Of a DNA stretch of 64,000 bases, positions 10,274 through 24,300 are shown one piece after another. Source of the stretch: Gonapodya sp. JEL0774 (Eukaryota; Monoblepharomycota; Monoblepharidomycetes; Monoblepharidales; Gonapodyaceae); NCBI GenBank assembly GCA_027604505.1, contig JADIIX010000030.1:62001-126000 (forward strand), in the 5' to 3' direction. The notes under the pieces are model-generated. The model saw only the letters and a list, made by a program, of their open reading frames with translations, had not been told where the DNA came from and searched no databases. Position 1 is the stretch's first letter; every line of letters begins with the position of its first letter. Position numbers and translations under genes: made by a program.

Positions 10274-13034
10274 ATGCCTCTACCATCAGTGCGGCATCGC
10301 AGGGGGAGTGATGTCAGCGGAATCACCGGCGTGAGCGACTCTGGCTCAACGTTTGCCATTCCTTTGTCCTTTAGCGTTGTTCCCATCCCGAGCAATTCCT
10401 TGGTGAAAGGGAAAGCGTCATTGACTTGGAGTAATGTGATATTCTCACTTAAAGATAAAAAGTCTGGCTTGGTTAAACCGGTCTTGAATCGCGTCAGTGG
10501 GGCGATGTGCAGTGGTGGGTAAGATGAAGTCAGCCATGAATCACGCTTGTGGGTCAATATGTATCGAACAAATTGTGATCGTTGCTCTTTCTCTTCTAGG
10601 TGAACTGTTAGCAGTTTTGGGTGGATCAGGCGCAGGGGTTAGTTTTAACTTCTAAGCCGGTGCTTGGCAATTGCTGACTTCCTGGGTTTCTGTAGAAAAC
10701 CACGCTCATGAACATTTTATGCGGTCGATACTCTGAAGGCGAACTCCAGGGAGAGATATCTCTTGCTGGGAAGCCGCGTCCCCGCACGTGGCCTCACATA
10801 TACGGATTCGGTATGTTAGTCACGACGAAATGACGGCTCTCGTGCCACCAACAGGACCCGCATACACACATGATTAGTTGAACAGCACGACACCTTTTTC
10901 GGTGAATTGACTGTCGAAGAAACCTTGTCCTACTCCTCTACATTTCTTTTGAAAACTGCGTCTGACAAGGAAAAGCGGGCGCGTGTTCAGGAAGTTCTTG
11001 AGCAGGTGACAACCTGTCTCGAAATTGTTCTTTTGGCGCTTTCGGTAATGGGTTCAATTTGAAGCTGGGCCTCATGTCATGCCGCCATAACCAGGTGGGA
11101 AATCCGTTGAAACTGATTCCTTCAATTTCGACTGGCGAGAAAAAGCGGCTTTCAATTGCCGTGCAACTTCTTGCTGGGAAATGCATCCTTTTCTTCGATG
11201 AGCCAACAAGTGGCCTTGACAGCTTCACTGCTCTGAGCACTGTGGAGTACATTCAATCAATCAAGAAGGAACGAATGCTCATGATCTCGATCCATCAACC
11301 GCGCGAAAACATTCTCGAACTCTTTGATAAGATTATGATTATGAGTACTGGGCATGTGGTCTTTCACGGGACAGTTCATGAGGCTTGGGATCACTTCGCT
11401 AGAGTCGGTTTCCCGGTACCATCAACCGGAGTGAATCCCGCCGACCACTTTCTGGACCTCTCGACTGCAGATTCACGATCCGAATCCAGTCGGGTGACTA
11501 GCAATGCACGAATAACGCTGTTGCAAGACGAATGGCAGAAACAAATGGATGCACAGTTACCGTCGTCTGCCTGGGCGTCCCAAGCAACCATTTCATTTGA
11601 TGACAAAATCACTACGAACTTTCAACTATCTATTTTTGGGGAATACCTGGAACTTAGTAAAATTGCGTGGAAGGTTGCTAGTCGTGACAAACTAGCTATT
11701 TTGGCGACTGGTGAGGTTTTGGGTAGTCTTCATTTGAAATTGTTTAGCGCGTCTCACACTTCATTCATGTCTATCTAAGGCATTATTTCCCTGACTATTG
11801 TCATTTTGTGCTCCTTGATATTTTGGAGGATCGACAAAGGAAGTTTGGACGGGATCATCTCGTTGTAGGCAAAAGCGCAATGAGGTCCTCTAGTTTTTGT
11901 TCCCCAGGACTTTCATCGATCATGCTTTCCTATTTCAGACTGGGATTTCTACAAATCTATCAGCTCTCTAACGGTGTCCCCACGATCTTTACTGCGATTG
12001 CCCAGACTGGGGCGATGAAGCCCATTTTTATCCGCGAACGAAGTGCGACCCCACCCTTACCGTTCTCCACACTCTTCACTTATTGATTAACTCATGTTTT
12101 TTTGTTCATCATCGAAGCCGCTTCAATGTACAGTGAGTAGGTTGCCCGACAATTGCTTTTTCGTCGATCCAACAGGAGATGTGCATGTTCGTAGGAAGTT
12201 TTTCGTTGTACCTCGCTCGAGTTACAAGCTTGGCATTGTTCCACTTTACTTTCCTCCTGCTCGAGGGATTGATACTGTGGGGAACAGTTGGTCTCGCAAA
12301 TCCTGCTTTGTTCATTCTAGGAATGCTTGGATCCAAGTGGGTTTGAAGAGGACCCAGTGTATGTCGTATGGGAGCTCATCGTCATTCGTGTCAGCTTATT
12401 CTGGGTCTGCCTCGGGGTGTCATTTTGTGAGGATGTTGTGTGCGTGTGCATTTGTCCTGGGATCATACCAATCCATTCGTGCGCTGCAGCGTGTGTAGCG
12501 CCAGACCTTGCTCTTTCCCGAGCTTTAGGAGTCCTTGCTGTGTTCAGCTGCTCGACATTCAGTGGTTATTACTCTTCTGCTAATAAACTGGTACCGTGGA
12601 TGAAGTTCATCGACCCTTTGCATTATGCTGTGATTAGCTCGGGCGGCAGCTGTTGGAAGTAACTCTTGATAACACAGTTCCATTTTGCCTCCCGCAGATT
12701 TGTCAATTGGGTCAGTCAGAGTTTGGTGAAGATTTCCCCCCTCCACTCGCAGTCGACAATTTTGTGTTGATCTTCAATTCTAAAATGTGTACATTTAGTT
12801 CCTATTGTAAGTGTCTTTTCTGGCTATTGTCTGCTCAAATGAGTGAACCGGCAAGCGCTAATGCCACATCTCAGGGGCAAACTTTGGTATGGTGACTATG
12901 TTTACTTGCTCCACTGTGGTACGCTCTCTATCAGTTTTCCGAGTATTGTCTTGAGAATAACATGCATACCTTCACAGATTCTAGGAGTGTGGGCGATGAA
13001 TTATGGGACACAATTAAAGCATCGTACTCATTGA
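10274..13034 (+). CDS. ABCG (White-type) half transporter
   Basis: Exons include 10274 to about 10512, 10602 to about 10637, about 10692-10810, 10878-11005 and from 11065 onward. The joined NBD reads ...LNRVSG, GELLAVLGGSGAG|KTTLMNIL (Walker A split by an intron), Q-loop VEQHDTFFGELTVEETL, signature ISTGEKKRLSIA, Walker B ILFFDEPTSGLDS and H-loop SIHQPREN, then NPADHFLDL, all diagnostic of the ABCG family. The membrane half follows: WRIDKGSLDGI, GAMKPIFIRERTASMYSE, a Leu-rich helix pair near 12180-12330, and SGYYSSANKLVPWMKFIDPLHYA, ending in LGVWAMNYGTQ at 13034. This NBD-then-TMD order fits a half transporter that dimerises to export lipids, sterols or drugs. The signature has Thr where most members have Gly (SGGE). 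Some exon joins in the TMD are uncertain, and a decayed copy cannot be excluded. Confidence 0.82.
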
Positions 13035-13636
13035 CAAAGCATTACTGTCTATTTAATGTCTGCTCTAGTTGAATAATTGTTTGTTCGAACGTTAGGAACA
13101 GAAAAAAGGGACTAACACTGCGCCACTTCCCAGTATTTTTCTCCAGTCACGCGTTTCCGCCGTGCTTGCACCAAATCATACGTTCAACAGCACAAGCTTG
13201 CCCGGACCTCGGACTCCACGTCCTGGACCGCATTTGCCTTCGCACATAATCAGAAAAGCCCGTGCAGGGAACCGCAGTCGTCGCGGACCTCTCTGTTTCT
13301 AAAACCAGAAAAGCCAAGCGACGAGTCTTCAACTCCTCGTATACTCATCCCGCCCCCCGCCCCGCAAACGCATCGAAATCTCGAATCTTGTTTGGATTAG
13401 TTTCTGTGCCTCCTCTCAGCCCCTCGACTCTCGTTTTCTCCGGACGTCACCGATCTTCCGCCAAACAACACCTACTCGCCCATCACCTTCCCCTACGTTG
13501 TCTAAGCCCGCCTTTCCTTCTCAAATTCCTTAAGCAAAAGTTAGTCAGCACCTCCTACACGGACTCATTCTATCCGTGAAGACAGTCAAATTCGAAGTGG
13601 TTCCCGTCCGTTTCCAAGATTATTCAACAACAAACC
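13035..13636. other. intergenic, promoter region of PAB1
   Basis: About 600 bp without a supportable gene. The last 300 bp are pyrimidine-rich (many TCC/CTC runs, 13330-13540), typical of the 5' region of a highly expressed fungal gene. Frames here have no recognisable domain. Confidence 0.45.
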
Positions 13637-16246
<2,610 letters not shown>

Positions 16247-17110
16247 ACATTCACTTCCTTATGCCTCCGTCAACTGGGTTTTGGACACTCTTAAATGGAT
16301 TTATTCAACCGGCTCAATTCAATCTTGGCGATTCTGTTTTCCCTTTCTCCACTTTGCAACCACCACTTCGATCTGACTACTTTGCTTAAAAACGGAAAAA
16401 CGTGTGATGAGCGTCCGGACGGGGTGTGCCTCTCTTCTGGACGTTTCTGGCTTGGCGTGGTGGAGGAACTGAGTGTGGCGAATGTGTTTGTAGACGGCGC
16501 GGGGTGTACGTGACGCGGCTAACGGTGTGACGACGGCGGTAGTCGTGTGTGGCTCAAGCGGGACCGAGGTGTCTCGTCTCGCTATGGCCGGACCGGACCC
16601 CACGGCGGTTGCTGAAGTAGCGTTAATTTGAGGATGGGAACGTTCTCAAGAGTGTGTTTGCGCGGGCGGCGCGTGGAGGGTAGGGTAGCTTAAACCGTTA
16701 AAATCATGTTGGCACATTGCAATACATGTGTTTTCTTTTAACAACATATCCTGTCCCACAAATATCTCGTACCGCAGTCGATGACAGTCGTTTGTTGATT
16801 GTCGATTGTCCATTCAATTTACAAACAAGCGTTTTTGATATCGAAGTTCCCAAACGAAACGAAACTGCCCCCAATGCATCCCAGTTCCAGAGAGGCACAA
16901 TCGCGACTTACAGGGAATTTCTCACTTAATTAATTACATTTGCTTAGTTGACTCCGTCCACAGCCTTTTGTTTGTTACGCAACTTCTCACCCGTACCGCC
17001 CGCGAATCTAAGCTCTACTTTTGCTCGAGCCAGAACTTTCAAAAACCTGATCCCGCATGCAAGAAACATTACCAAAACGGGGTCCACAGCACACGGTATC
17101 TGATGACTTC
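16247..17110. other. convergent 3' intergenic region
   Basis: Between the PAB1 stop (+) and the stop of the bacterial-like membrane-protein gene (-). Several frames of 60-95 codons exist on both strands (for example 16295-16513 and 16704-16898) but none has a domain or a credible partner exon. The first part is the presumed PAB1 3' UTR. Confidence 0.4.
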
Positions 17111-18362
17111 TCACCTCCACTCTTTCCACATCGGAACCCACCCATACAATGCCATCTCTGCCGGCCTCCAGACACTCACCCACCCAACGACGGTCAGACA
17201 CTGAGACGCCCACTCTGACAGCAGGAGTGTTTGGTCATGCACCCCGTCTGAGGACGAGATAGAGGACAAGTAGCGGGAGAGGAGCAGGGCGAGGAGTAAG
17301 ATGATAAGACCGAGGAGGAGAGAGATGCGGAGGGAGGCGAGATGGGTTTGCAGTTGAATGCGTTTGCGCCGGCACTGAGAGATGGGGCGAAGTGCACCCG
17401 GTAGTCGTAGACAATATCAAAGTCAAATTGTAGTTCATATCGCTGTAGTCCATTCAGAGGCACACACTGCTGTACAGCTATGCCGTACACTCCATTCACT
17501 AAGGCCAAATGGCACACACCTGGTACTCAAAGTGTCTAGTAATCGCTGCCTGCACGTCGCGTTCCAGCTCGAAAACAGTATTTCGGTCCTCTTGAAGAAC
17601 TAAGACTGATGAACACCTACTATGGCGCCCGCGAGGGTTTCGTTTGGACTCGAGGGTGGACGGAGTGGGAAGATTGGTTGGGGAGTTGAAGTGGATATGG
17701 TGGCTTTGTTGTGGACTATTTGCGGGGGCCCCCGTGGTGACTCGAACGCATTGTTGCGCCTGATCTCCCGCTGCGTTCGAGGACAGCGCACTGGATGGAG
17801 ATATCGCTATTCTTTCACGGGCATCGATGTCCAAGTTTGCATTCGTACTGTCTTCGCCACTCCAACCCAAACACTGTCTGCCGTCACTGCCCAGTCTTGT
17901 TTCATTCCAAACGGCTAGCTCAACATCGGACTCAGAATCCAAGTCTGGCTCCGCGCCATTGTCTTCATTTCGGTGATCGTATTCATCGGCTTTTGCAATT
18001 GTGCCCGGCCCAAGGAAGATTCGAATGAGAAAATCGCTCGCGTCGGGTGTTTCCTGTGCGTACGTGAGAATGAAATCTTCCGCATCGTGATCCTACATAG
18101 CAGATGAGGCATTGACGGTATCAGCAATCACAGCCATAGGTGCTAAGATAAAATCGCCCAGTCTGGAGAAAGCTGGAGTCTTCTTTGCTCGCACCAGATC
18201 TTTGAGAAAGAACGGACTGGGGTCGAGAGAGTTGAAGAGTTGGGAGACTCGGACAACTCGAATTTCGACAGCCGCAGATTTCGGGACCTTCACGATGACC
18301 GGTCCCAGGAAGGGAATCCGGGCAAAAGCAGCCGAAAATGTGGCTTTGAGCGAAGGCGCCAT
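17111..18362 (-). CDS. bacterial-like two-TM membrane protein of unknown function
   Basis: Three exons: 18362-18195, 18092-17520 and 17374-17111. Introns of 102 and 145 nt restore one frame of about 334 residues. The N-terminal third reads AAVEIRVVRVSQLFNSLDPS, then PFFLKDLDHDAEDFILTYAQ and ETP. Next come a low-complexity insert, DVQAAITRHFEYQ, basic CRRKRIQLQTHL, and a hydrophobic helix (SLRISLLLGLIILLLALLLS). The end is a second amphipathic segment with GWVSVWRPAEMALYGWVP. This order (LFNSLDPSPF..DLD.DAE..I, HFEYR, RR.L, GL-rich TM, GWV.MWRP.E..LY.W) is one I recall from uncharacterised membrane proteins widespread in Proteobacteria. No function is established there. Transfer from bacteria or ancient retention are both possible. 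The gene is divergent from ROK1 across 125 bp. Confidence 0.72.
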
Positions 18363-18487
18363 TGTGTTTTTGGGAATCGGGCAATGAGATTTCCCTGCCA
18401 GTCCGGAAGTCCTGTGGCAGGCCTGCCAGAGCGCTTCAATTATCTCTTTTCTACATCTTTCCAAGTAATCACGCATTCTGCACGAGA
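18363..18487. promoter_or_regulatory. bidirectional promoter, bacterial-like gene / ROK1
   Basis: A 125-bp gap between divergent start codons at 18362 (-) and 18488 (+). No clear TATA element. A pyrimidine-rich block (ATCTCTTTTCTACATCTTTCC) lies near 18438-18460. Inferred from layout. Confidence 0.4.
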
Positions 18488-21110
18488 ATGGATTTCTTTC
18501 GAGTGCTGAGCAGCGGCACTGATGCAGGAAGAAGAGGAAACAAGAGGAAAAGGATGGATGCAGAGGATCGGGAGGCCTCCATTTCCGTGAGTGGTTTCGT
18601 TCCCCATGCAGTTGTTGACCTGGGACAATTCGTCGCTAACAGCCCATGGTATCGATAAATGAACGACCCAATTCTCGTCCCTGCTTTCTCAATGTCTCTG
18701 TGTACAGAATCCTTCCTCATCGTCACCTTCAATCCCATCCTCTCAACCAGGAAGCGCAACCGACAATTCTGCTGCCCCAAACAAATCGGATCCCGCCCTC
18801 ATGTCGAACAAAGCGTTTAATAAATCTCACGCCATCCGTGCCTCCTCTTCTACGTCTGTGCCCCCAGCAGCCCGCTCTCTCGACAATCTTTTCGCACAAC
18901 TCAGAACCTCTCTCACTCCCCTTGTTCCTCCGGTAGACTCAAAGTCTTTGGCCATAATTGATGGAATTTTTCACCCTCTGAGGAGCAACCTCGACAGAGT
19001 GGTGTCAAAGCTCACACCAGTGCAGATGCAGGCTATACCGGTTATGAATGAGGTACGTCCCAACGTTCGTAGCGTGAATGACACGTTTGTGCAACGGGAA
19101 CCTGTAGATGGTAGAAAGGTTTCATTGAGCCATCACAGCGTGCTGTGTATTATTAACCGTTCACTCTCCCGTTGATGCTCATCCGACGATCCCCCCGTGG
19201 TAGTCTCGTGATCTCATCGCCATCTCCCCCACTGGATCTGGGAAAACTATCGCCTACCTGCTGCCTCTTATCCACCTCGCAGCCCGCTCCGCCCTCGAAT
19301 CCCTCCGATCCCCTTCAACCTCGTTGTCCCCCACATCCGCAAACTCCCGAGGCCCCGTAGCAGTCGTACTCGCTCCCACTGTGGAGCTCTGTGCACAGAT
19401 TCACAGGGAGGCAGCCAAGCTCGTTGAAGGTGTACGGCTTCCAGTGTCTGGAAGAAAGGGATGGAGGGAGATCAAAGTGTGCCTTTTGACAACCTACGGT
19501 GGTGGACTTTTTGGGGCGTTGGGAAAGCAAACAGATAGGGGCGATGAAGGTGTGGCGACAGGTGACTCGGATGACGATAGAAGCGAGGACGATGATGACG
19601 ATGAGGACTATGAAGAAGATGCCGAGAGCGACACCACCAATCATGAAATCGAGTTGGATGGACTTCGGTCACAAGAAATGGCGGACATGGTTGATGATGG
19701 CGAGACGTCCTCGTCCAATGAGTCGGAGACATCATCGCAACCCAAGTCAGCACAATCCGCCAACGCTCAACGACTCATATCTCAATTACTCCTTTTCGGT
19801 ACGCGTGCCATTTCCCTCCCCCCCGAGCTCTGCGTTTCTTTTCATTGTTATTTTGGTTTTTATTCCGTTCTGTCATTCTCAGACATCCTCGTTGCAACCC
19901 CGCAGCGCCTTCTGAACGTTGTCTCGGCGGCCTCCCTCCCTCTCCTATCCACTGTCCGGACACTCGTTCTTGACGAGGCTGATCGCCTACTCTCCTTGGA
20001 CGATGTCCACCACAACACTGTCACGTCCCTCGTATCGCTTGATGAGGCAGGAAGGCCCGCGGACGAAGGTGCAAGCTTTTTGCATCAGCTTGATAAAGTC
20101 CTTGAGCAGTGTAAAGATGAGAGGTTGAGTAAGGCAGTGTTCAGCGCGACGGTGCCAAGTGGGGTAGAGGAAATAGCGAGAAGTGTCATGGGTGCTGATC
20201 TGGTGACGGTTAGGATCGGTGGGGGGCAAGGGGAGGCAAGCAGGTGAGCTATCTGTCATGAAGAGGTACGGATAATGCAAGTTTTGAACCCCTTTGCATC
20301 TGAAAATTTCACTCATTGCTCATACAAGCGCTCTGTCAGTCCTTCCCTCAATACACCAATCCCTCTCTTTCTGCTCTTCCGAATCCGGCAAGCTTCTGTG
20401 CTTTCGGCAAATGCTGGCTCGCGGTGATATTCGTCCACCGTGCTTGATTTTCGTGCAGTCGAGACAAAGGGCTGATGAGCTCGCGGGGGAATTGGCGGTA
20501 GAAGGGAGGAGCGTAGGGGTTGCAACGGGGGATCGTAGTAAGAAGGAGGTGAGTACAGTGGCATATGGATTCTGGATGGTTTGTGAGGTCTTTGCGTGCA
20601 GAATGATCCTCCTCACTGTATCTCTCTGACACTCCCCAGCGTGAATCTCAAGTTCGTCTGTTCCGCACAGGCCACCTTCACCTTCTCATCTGCACAGACT
20701 TGCTCTCGCGTGGCTTGGACTTCTCCGCGGTCCGCACCGTGGTTAATTATGATTTTCCATCAACTACTGCCGCGTATATCCATCGAATAGGACGCACGGG
20801 GCGAGCGGGCAGAGAGGGCTGGGCGTACACTTTCTTTACATACGAGGATGCTCCCTACGTCAAAGCAGTGGCAAATGTGATGAAGGCGATGGGGCAGAAA
20901 GTGGAAGAATGGATGATGAAATTGGATAACCCCAATAAGCAGGTGCGGAAGAGGGTGAAGGAGAGGGGTGTGAAGCGAGAGCGGATTGATACGAAACCTG
21001 TGACCGAGAGAAGGAAGGAAGCTCGGAAGAAGGAAATGATTGAGGCAAGCAAGAGGAGGAAGATGGAACGTTCGGGCGGGAAGAGAAAGAACCTTTCACA
21101 AGATACATAG
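18488..21110 (+). CDS. ROK1: DEAD-box ATP-dependent RNA helicase Rok1/DDX52
   Basis: Begins [14 protein letters not shown], matching the short N-terminal signature of Rok1 (MDIFRVL in yeast). Motifs in order: Q-motif region [12 protein letters not shown], motif I SPTGSGKT, Ia [10 protein letters not shown], Ib ATPQRLL, motif [10 protein letters not shown], motif III FSATVP, the IV region [14 protein letters not shown], motif [21 protein letters not shown] and motif [12 protein letters not shown]. The C-terminus is strongly basic ([13 protein letters not shown]). Rok1 acts in the nucleolus during 18S rRNA maturation, releasing snoRNA (snR30 in yeast) from pre-ribosomes. At least six exons. Introns lie after VMNE, before DILVATP, after GGGQGEAS and after RSKKE. 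An acidic stretch of about 70 residues (19555-19750, Asp/Glu-rich) sits between motif Ia and Ib, longer than I expect for this family. Confidence 0.93.
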
Positions 21111-21308
21111 ACAGCTTTACAGCCGTATGAACCCGACGTGGACAGCGCATGACTGGTGGAGTCAATAGATAATATATGGACAATTCACACATATGATTTC
21201 TACATGACAAAATAAATACCGACACTGAAAGTCGGTGGAACTCAACAGAACTGAGCCCCAGCTCAGAACGTCGCCCAAAGAGACTGTCTATCACCGTTGC
21301 TATCACAA

Positions 21309-24300
21309 CTAACCGGGTTTTTGCCGGGAGAAGGACAGCGGCTTGGCTGGAGCTGCGGGCTTTACAGTAGGCCACTGTGTTCCTTCAAGTTTAGAACTCG
21401 GAGAGAGGGTGGGGGCTTTTGAAGAAGCTGATGACGGTTCCATTGCGGTCGATCGGGTCGGGAGGGTGGGACGTGTGCCCGGATGGAAGAAGGACGAAGG
21501 GGGGCGCGGTTCATCGGTGACATTGAAAAGGTTGGGAACTGATTCCGATGGTCGCATGGAGCCTCGGGAGACTGGATTGAGTTTGAAGCATTCCATTAAT
21601 GAATACTACAAAACGGGTCAGAGAACAGCCGGAAGACACGCGCACCTTCTTCGCTCCTGCCGTTCCGCTCCCCTTTGGGTACATTGCTTGCACTTACACT
21701 CCTTTGCATTTTTGACGGAGATAAATGTTTGATCAAAGTAGGTTCAGTTTTACGTTTGAATATACCAAGAAGACTGACGGACTGGGCAGTGTCGGTCGTG
21801 GTAGGGATTTGGCTCTTTGAGCTTGGGTCTAAAACTGTGGGACAACATTGCACGGACTTCAATAATTGCCTATGCAACTGTCACTTACGACTGAAAGTCT
21901 CCTCTGTCCATTCTCTGGGAATGTCCATTTCTTCATAAACCTCCCTCACTTGGCTCATACGGGCTGCAAATGTCGCTCGAATTCCTTCCCAGTCACCCGC
22001 TTGGGCGCTTCCGGCCAAAACCCCGACAACTCCCAGCTCCTCTCCATCTGCGGCAACCTCTGAAAGGCCAGTGAGAGCTTCGTAAACTCGTACTTGAACG
22101 TCTACAAATTTCACGAGCACAATGTCGAGGTAATCGTTCACGAGGTCACGAAGAATGGGAATCTCCTCCAGAAGTTGGTCATTGAGGAGTTCGTAGTTGG
22201 CAGAAGATTCGGCTAATAGTTCAGAAGGCTGAGAGACAGGATGACGGGTACTTGTGTTCAGATTTTGCTTTTTTGGAACCCATCGAAGTGCTAACCTTTT
22301 GCCCAAGATTCGTCTGCTCCTTTACTCGCTCGTGATCAAGCCTTTTCTTATCCCTTTTCTTGATCACTGCAGCAGGACCTTTCAGGTTTTCGATAACGCC
22401 GTCGAGCATGGGCAAGATTTTGCGGTTGATCGCGTCATCCTATCATCAAATATTTCCGCATTAGCAAGATGACGACGGAAAACAGTATCCAAGGCAATTA
22501 ACGCACAACCTCCCTGATGATAGGTCCTCTCGCCAGAGACGAAGCATACTTCTGCCACTTGCTGACGAACTTGAGACTCGAGTTCTTCACTTCCGCCACT
22601 GGAGTAAAATCGTAGATTTCCTCCATTGCTAAAATGAAGCGCTCTTGAGCATCTAGCAGCGCTAGAAAGGATGGAGAGTCCAATCCGATCTTTCCTCACA
22701 ACTTGTGCACAGCATGCCGACGCACCTTGAAGTTCTTTCAGCCACTCCACAACTTCTACTTTTATCTGCTTCACCCTTGCATCCAAATTTTCAAAATTTT
22801 CCCTCACAACTTCGAACACGCCATCGATCTTCCCGTCCGCTAAGCCCACCGTCTGTCGAACGGCTACCGCAGTCCTCGTGTAGCTTTTAGCCGCCCAATG
22901 CACGGGATTTCTATTCGCCAACAATGATGACGCATCAGGTTTTGATGTCGAGGGTGGGGATGACAAGGATGAGGAGCTTCCCGTTGCACCCCGCGCCAAT
23001 CTGGCGTACTTTTCTGTGACATCCTTTCGATGCTTGAGAGAATTAATTTTATCGGCCAAAGAAGTGAGAAGAGACAGTGCAGTGTTCAGAGCGCGAGTCG
23101 ACGGATGGTTTGGTGGGGTTGCAGCAACGAGAGACTATGAGAGGAAGATATGTTGACGATGTGTTGACGCTCTCACTCATATATCGCGTAGCATTAATCA
23201 ACAGCTACACAGCTCAACTTCACCCGAAATCACGTACCTTCACTAAAAGAGGATATTTAAGGACCCTCTGTACCGGCTTAACCAGTATTCCCGCAAGATC
23301 CCACGCGCCGGTAACCCCCTCGTCCACCATGGCTTTTGTCTGATCCTTGATGAATTCCCTTAATTGCACGCTTGGATCCGGTGTTCCCGTTCTCTCCGAC
23401 AACTGTTCTTCCGAAGAAGAGGACGAAGCCGATCCTTGTCGAACTCGCGCTGATGCCATCACTTCAGCAACTTTGGCCACTGCTCGTTCACTTTTGCCAC
23501 ACCATTCACCGTAAACGTCCTCCATTTGCGCTGCCGAGCGGACAAAGACATCTGCAAGTTCCTGCCCTCCTTCCGGATTCCGTTCACATGCTATCCGAAT
23601 CAATGCAAGAAAATTCCGTGAGAAGGCGAGTAATGCGGGTAAATTTGAGAAAATGAGAAGCACGGTAGAACTAGGTAACACGTGGAGCGATGGTGTGTAG
23701 AAATACTTGGAAGAAACGCCAACACAATAGATGAACACAATAAAAGGACACGCGCATACGACCATTTCTCTCCACTAAGACTCACATCACTCAATACTTC
23801 CATGTCTCTCACGAAAACTTCCTCTGTCTCGATCACCTCATTTGTCACGTTGATCCGTTTCTTCCTTAGTTTTTCGTCGCGATCTGCCTCTTCCTCTTCA
23901 TTTGGGCTAGGTACGTCTTCCTGAAATTCACTGTCAGGGTTTGCGCTACCAGGGATTATTGAAGAAATTGTAAGACCATCTATGGAGTCGGTTCCCATGC
24001 GAACCAGCGAAGGTGTCAAGGAGGATGCGGAAGCACCTGATGGAGATGTCCCCGCACGCTGCTGGGATGCCTTCGAGCCGGAAGTGAGATCGGGGCCAGG
24101 GCCATTGAAAAGAGACAGAGGTGGGACAGGAGAAGGAGCTGGGAGAACTGGTGCCGGTACATGATTATGTGTTGGCGGGGGGGAGGCACGCCGGGAGCGA
24201 CTCGCCGTAGAAGACCCTAATAAAACATCGCGGAGGCCATTGCATCAGATTGAAAATTCATGGATAGAGAGGATGTGCGGCGTTGGAAAGCAATAACGTC

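Noticed and set aside
10147-10557. N-terminal extension of the Rpp21-like frame up to 10557
   Set aside because: It is antisense to ABCG exon 1, whose translation clearly matches the family, and the Rpp21 homology starts only after the Met at 10146.
16704-16929. short frames on both strands in the PAB1 downstream region
   Set aside because: Both strands are open over the same bases and neither has a domain; likely chance frames in 3' sequence.
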